From Coniochaeta sp. PMI_546 (taxonomy: Eukaryota; Ascomycota; Sordariomycetes; Coniochaetales; Coniochaetaceae), in contig MU271144.1 in NCBI GenBank assembly GCA_021432605.1, forward strand, positions 2,848,606-2,912,605: a DNA stretch of 64,000 nucleotides. Reading direction: 5' to 3'. Positions 59,171-64,000 of the stretch are shown piece after piece. Made by a program: the position numbers and the translations under genes. Position 1 is the first letter of the stretch. Every line of letters starts with the position of its first letter. A model generated the notes under the pieces. That model was not told the DNA's origin. It did no database searches and saw nothing but the letters and a program-made list of their open reading frames with translations.

Positions 59171-61879
59171 ATGACTAAACAGAAACACCAATGTCCTTTC
59201 TGTCCGGTCAAGGCCAAGAATCTCAAGGCCCTGGACACTCACAAGCTCGCTGCGCACGCACCGTGTCCGCCTTGTAACAGGACATTTGTGGACGAGAGAG
59301 CCCTTGCGCAGGTTAGTATTCTCACATCAACTCATCTGCCGTTGTCCAGCCAATATCCGCTGTCCATCTTGACCTGCGATACCCAGAGCTGACCAGGCCT
59401 CAAGCACTGTGCCACATCCGTAGCACATAAATTCCTGATTTGCAAAAAGTGCAATCGCAAGTTCGCTGATTCGTCCACATTTCATGAGGTAAATCACACT
59501 CTGTCTCGAGCATCGCCTCTGACTTGGACAATCCATTGACACCCTAAAAGCACAGCATCGAGCACTCTCTGGTCACCTGTCCGCTATGCGACCAGTTTTC
59601 ATCAAACCCGGCTGATCTCAAAGAACACCTTCAATCAGCCAAGTGTGTGAAACTCCACGGCTTGAAGTGGTGTCAGGAGCGTGGCTGTTTCGAAGAGTCC
59701 GTTCCCCGAGAAGGTCCGCCCAACGATCCAATGCTTCCTCAGGAGGCCAAAAGCGGATGTGGCACCCATTCAACGAAGAATACGAACCACGACCCCCAGA
59801 TCGATGATACCCAGAGTGGCGACTGCAAGCACGGTGACACGAAGGACGGTAGCCTCCAAACTGATGGCTGCCATCACCAAGCAGTCAATGACGTAAAGTG
59901 CCCAATGTGCCTTGAGATGTGCGATGGCCCGACGATCCTAGCTTTCCACCTCCTTTCAGCTCGTAAGTATGCAAGGTCATTTGAGAACCCATCGCCGTCT
60001 ATAAGAAGCCTAGTTTCGCTTAGACTGTGTGGAACAAAGAGTTGACATGTGTACAGACAGTGGCGAGAAGGTCGAGACTGCCACAGTCCTTCTGAAGCAG
60101 TATCTTTCCAACAAGGCCGAGGCGCTTGAGAAGTGCGATACTGAGACGCTACTTCGGAATATTGAGCCCAGCCTGGTCGAGTGGGAACTTGTGGCCCATC
60201 AGCACCTTGAAACTCAGCGGAAGTCTCAAGATTTTGGACAGCTGGGTCATGGCCAGACTCTAGATGCGGACCAGGGCGGCCTCGCCGAGCCGTCGCTGTT
60301 TCATGCTGGGCCCAGTGACGACAATGCGCAGGGCACGGAGAATCGGCATATAGTCGGTACTTGGGACGGCTCAGTCAAGAAGAAAGGCGGCCAGCGTCAG
60401 TGGACGCAGATCCAGGCCTCACCGAGCAAGAATGCTTCTGAGAATGTGCAGGCCGAGGACAAGGCTGAAGAAGGGTTGGTGGAACGCATTGATCAGAAGC
60501 TGGCCCAGCTTGACGCTCAGTTGCGAAAAGACCCATTTGACGAGAAGAGCGCCCGGTTCCAAGCTGAGAAGGCCGCTGAGTTGGTTGCGCTGAAGCGCGA
60601 TCGGGAGGAGCTCGCCCAGAAGCTGACCATGGCCACACGAGTTGCGCACGAAAAGGCCCTCGCCGCCGAAAAGCTGGCAGACGACGACGACGCAAAGCGT
60701 ACCGATGAGACTCGTCTCGGTGAGCAGGCTGAACTCGAGGAGGAGAAAGAGGTCACTGCAAAGAAGCTTGCACAAGATGAGCGCCCTCAAAAGCTTACTG
60801 AGGCGTCGAAACTTGTTGAAAGGGCCATGGTTCAAGAGCCTACCCAGCAGGCCGAGGAGGCTCGACTCGCGGAGGAGTCACACTTGGCTCGAATGCGTGA
60901 GATCGCCCAGTTGAGGCAAGCAGAGGAAGCTCGTCAGGCAGAAGAGGCCAAGGAAGCTGATACTAAGCTCGCAGTCGCTAGGAAGTTCATCGAGAAGCGA
61001 CGGAAGCTCGATGAGGAAAATCGCGCTGTCGAGGAAGTCCGTGTGGCAAAGGATTTTGAAACCTTCAAGGCCAAAATACGGGCTGAGCAGAAAAAACTGG
61101 AGGACGAGCGGAAGAAGCGTGCCATGACGGAGGATGAGATGCGAGCCGCGGCCAAGCAGAAGCTCGCGGAGGATGAGCGGCTTGAGGAGGAGATGATGCC
61201 TGCAGGCGAGAAAATTGCAGCAACGACTGAGAAGTTGGCAGGAGACTGCAAGGTTGCGGGAGAGCCGAAGGCGATGGATCAGCAGAAACCGGCCAAGATC
61301 CTCTCAGAGGAGGAGGTAATCTCCAAGAAACAGCAGATCGTCAAAGACTTCCAGGCCGCCGTCGCGAAGAAAGCAGCGGAGAGCCGGATGCGAGATTCCA
61401 TTGAGCGCCGCACTATTGACCTCAAACAACAGGAGACGTCAAGGGCTCTTGTTGAGGAGCAGCGACGCAAGTGGGAAGCTCATTTCCGCATTCCCAATTA
61501 CGGGAAGCCTGCCGAACAGATGAAGCTGGCTGTCGAGGAACGGAAGGCCACTGAGGTCAATGTCAAGGTCGAACCTGCAGGAACTCCGCCGCAGAAATGT
61601 GCGGAGCAGCCCAAGATGATTGATGAGAACGTCGGGCACGCCGCAGTCAAGGTTGAGATGGAATACGCTGCTATTCTGGCCAAGATTGCGGCCATCCGCG
61701 CTCAGCGTGATGAAGCCGCTTCGCGTGCGCAACTCACTCCCTCTTCGCCGGATGCTTCTGAACATTCCGCCGGTCCTGCCATGACGCTCGGCGGTCCTGT
61801 TCAATCGGCCGACACTCTCAGCAACGACAGTGATGTTGACGATACCGCTAGCGACACTAGTGATCTTATCACGCTCTAA
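59171..61879 (+). CDS. Multi-zinc-finger protein with a long charged coiled coil
   Basis: Four exons: 59171-59311, 59405-59488, 59551-59962 and 60024-61879, 830 aa. Five C2H2/C2HC-like modules are visible: C8-C11-H24-H29; C32-C35 with H48 and H55; C60-C63-H76-H80; C85-C88 with H101 and C107; and CPMC with H and HC near residue 200-220. Acceptor 59404 (CTCAAG) was chosen because it alone keeps frame and gives ALAQHCATSVAH. From about residue 260 to 720 the chain is a highly charged helix rich in KLAEDE, QAEEAR and EEQRRKWE, predicting a long coiled coil; the end is Ser-rich and acidic (SDVDDTASDTSDLITL). I recognise no named family. Finger plus long coiled coil suggests a nucleic-acid or protein scaffold, which is inference. 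Each intron lies immediately before a histidine codon of a finger. Confidence 0.78.
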
Positions 61880-63347
61880 GCAAATCTGCTCGAGACAGGT
61901 GTTCCCCTCCGGCGACAGAAATGTCTCGTTTGCTTGCTTTGAGGATCAGAGCCATTAGGTACTAATGCATTTGAGAATCGCGTTCTAAGCCTCGCTGAGT
62001 TTGGTCTTCTTTCTTCTGCCATGTGGTATAGCTGTGTTTCGCTAAGTTACGAACATGTGAAAGTAAACCCATGACAGTAAACCTATGACAGAGGTTCAGT
62101 TCGAGCTACTTGGTAACGGAATGATATGCGGAGGGTGCGGAGGGAGAGGTCAACTGTCCGAGTGCCTCGCTGTCTGAATTCCTAGTTAGCAACCATGCAC
62201 AATCCCTGGCGGCACAAAGCATGTGATCAATTGTTCCTGTTCGTCGATAGTAGTGCAGTGTCGTCCTTGAGTTACAAGGGAAAAGCCATTAAGGCAAGTT
62301 TTTCCAGAGTTTGTGATGCTTATCAGCCGGCGCTCTTGTCCCTTTGTGTTGGAAATTCGACTTGCAGTGCCGAGACTCTTCAGAACTTTACTGAGGTGCC
62401 CCAGACATAGGATAAAGCAGGGAAGATTGTGACCTCTTAGACGTATGGTGAACAAGGACCAGACCAAGATATCCCTTGCTACAGCTGCTGTCCCTTCGAT
62501 GAGACGTTCTGACTATCATGTCGTTGCTCAAACAGTTGAAATACTGCACATGCGACCATCCACACTCGTGTGTAGAAGTTAGAGCTTAAGCAAGGTAGCT
62601 AGACTTGATTTCAGTGGAATGAGACTTCCCCTTCCCTTCCCTTCGATGTCTGTTTCCTTTCTTTGTCCCCGCTCTTTCCATGTCTCAGACCTAGCCTACA
62701 GTCATAGTCGCCCTTCCCGTCCACCGGCGTCCGCGAGGTGTAAGGCTGAGCAGCTGTCTCAGACAGCTCCAGCACTAAGGATCTTGGCGAGCAGCACGAA
62801 TGGTGAGACATTCTGGAATTCATCGATCCTAGGCCTTCTCCTCGATTGACCGGATCAGGAATTCGTAGGGCAACAACGGGGAGGAGGACACAAGCGCCGA
62901 TGAGACCAGAGTGTCGGTTTTTTCTATCGAAGACGTGGTATTTGCTTGTATTTTTTACACACGCTACTTGGTATTATACAGTAGTATGTACTCTCATCAT
63001 ATGTCAGAACCCAGCTGCGGCAAAAGCGCCAAGCGAAAAAGGGGCGAGCTACTCATCGCCGTGATGTGCTCCAGCCCCCCAACCACCATTCCCATCCTCG
63101 AATTCATTCCGGTCCAAGACCTCTCTCCGGGGTATCGTAACAGGTTCGTCATCCCATACTGCCGTATTAAAACCCCCATTCTTGTTTAACTTCAAGATAA
63201 GATAGAAAACATGCTAAGACCCCCGATAAACCCATGATTTTTTGTGCACACGCCAAAGCCAAAAGAGGCTGGAAAGTAAAACAAGACGTGAAACGCTACC
63301 GTAGACCCTGATAAAAGCAATGCGTGCATGATGATGGGCGGGCGAGG
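61880..63347. other. Convergent intergenic region
   Basis: No supported gene. A 15-bp word (AGTAAACCCATGAC and AGTAAACCTATGAC) is tandemly repeated near 62062-62091. Confidence 0.55.
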
Positions 63348-64000
63348 CTAAAGAGCAAATCCCACGACGCCAATCGCTATGCAAACAAACGACACCCACG
63401 TGTCAGGCCGCAGCGCCAGCCCGGCATCCTTGGACGCCGTAGGCGAGGCCGTGGCAACGACGCCCGTCGCCTTGGGCGTGATGGTCGTCGTCGGCCCGAA
63501 GGGATAGGTGATGCTGTGTGTGCCGGCTGCGACCCCGCTGGGACCGATCGTGACCGTCTCCCCGCCAACGACGGTGGTCGTCGTCCCTGTCCCTGGGCCG
63601 ACGGTGTAAGTGGCGTTGTTGATCACTATCACCGATGGTCCGATCTGGGTGATTGTCGCGCCACCGACGATCTCGTACTGCGTCTCTGAGCTCCTGGCGC
63701 TCGGTCCGCCGATGGTGGTGCCGTGCACGACCACGCCTGAGGGCCCGATGGTGATGGTGTCGTCGTCCACTACCGTGGTGCTGGCGGGCTTGTCGGGCCC
63801 GTAGGTCAGGGTCGTGCCGTGGATTACAACGACGGACGGGCCGATTGCGGTGATGAGGTCGCCTCCCTCGACGACGACTTGGGTCGGCGAGGGCACTGAT
63901 ACCACCGGGATGGTGGTGCTGGCGACCACGACGCCGGAAGGCCCGATGGTAACGGGCTGGCCGTTGACGACGGTCGTCGTGGGGGTCGGTCCGAGCGTGA
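63348..64000 (-). CDS. GPI-anchored cell-surface repeat protein (partial, C-terminal part)
   Basis: The frame runs open from the right edge to a stop at 63348; 217 residues are visible, with the start outside. It is made of Val/Thr/Ile/Gly repeats: a 66-67-residue unit opens with TIGPSGVVV at three places (the last degenerated to TIGPSGVAA), and each unit also holds a half-repeat (AIGPSVVVIHGTT, QIGPSVIVINNAT). The C-terminus has a small-residue stretch (ASPTASKDAG) followed by a hydrophobic tail (WVSFVCIAIGVVGFAL), the pattern of a GPI-anchor signal. It is probably a wall or plasma-membrane protein, Thr-rich and likely O-glycosylated. It could continue through introns beyond the edge. Confidence 0.8.
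   Translation of the reverse strand, partial: TLGPTPTTTVVNGQPVTIGPSGVVVASTTIPVVSVPSPTQVVVEGGDLITAIGPSVVVIHGTTLTYGPDKPASTTVVDDDTITIGPSGVVVHGTTIGGPSARSSETQYEIVGGATITQIGPSVIVINNATYTVGPGTGTTTTVVGGETVTIGPSGVAAGTHSITYPFGPTTTITPKATGVVATASPTASKDAGLALRPDTWVSFVCIAIGVVGFAL

Noticed and set aside
59312-59396. Alternative splicing of the zinc-finger gene's first intron to the CCAG at 59396
   Set aside because: With the GTTAGT donor it breaks the frame. Only the acceptor at 59404 keeps both frame and the finger histidine.

Overview
The window is nuclear DNA of a filamentous ascomycete (Pezizomycotina, most likely a Sordariomycete). This rests on short introns of about 50-150 bp with GT...AG ends and CTAAC/CTAAT-like branch sites, GC-rich third codon positions, kilobase-scale intergenic spaces, and fungus-specific families (WSC sensor, DUF300/OSTalpha protein, Mcd4, Mak32-like PfkB protein). 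I found no transposon, provirus, rRNA, CRISPR or convincing tRNA. All exon structures were built by hand from splice sites and reading phase.

Layout, left to right: the last 30 codons of an unknown gene (+); SRV2/CAP (-); a MAK32-like PfkB protein (+); MCM3 (-); a CSC1/DUF221 channel protein (-); an unknown coiled-coil protein (+); a secreted or membrane kelch protein with a long low-complexity tail (+); a 4.3-kb gene desert; a WSC-domain wall sensor (+); a DUF300/OSTalpha-like membrane protein (+); THO2 (-); MET2 (+); a PHO84-like phosphate transporter (+); a dynamin-family GTPase (-); MCD4 (-); BRO1 (-); an unusual multi-zinc-finger plus coiled-coil protein (+); and the C-terminal part of a GPI-anchored repeat protein (-) that runs off the right edge.

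The genes are ordinary single-copy chromosomal genes and do not form one pathway, although several serve the cell surface and membrane traffic (WSC sensor, Mcd4, Bro1, dynamin, CSC1, GPI protein). Regulatory signals are legible at three genes: an MCB/E2F-like cluster upstream of MCM3, Pho4/NUC-1-type CACGTG sites upstream of the phosphate transporter (with an overlapping uORF at its start), and a Gcn4/CPC-1 TGACTCA site upstream of MET2.

The less ordinary signals are: a WSC gene whose second intron, if retained, encodes a different transmembrane anchor; a zinc-finger gene in which all three introns fall directly before a finger histidine; two stop-free introns of 3n length inside the GTPase and BRO1 domains; a PfkB protein with Asn where the catalytic Asp is expected; and two intergenic tandem duplications (periods about 120 and 109 bp), one bounded by long poly-G runs.
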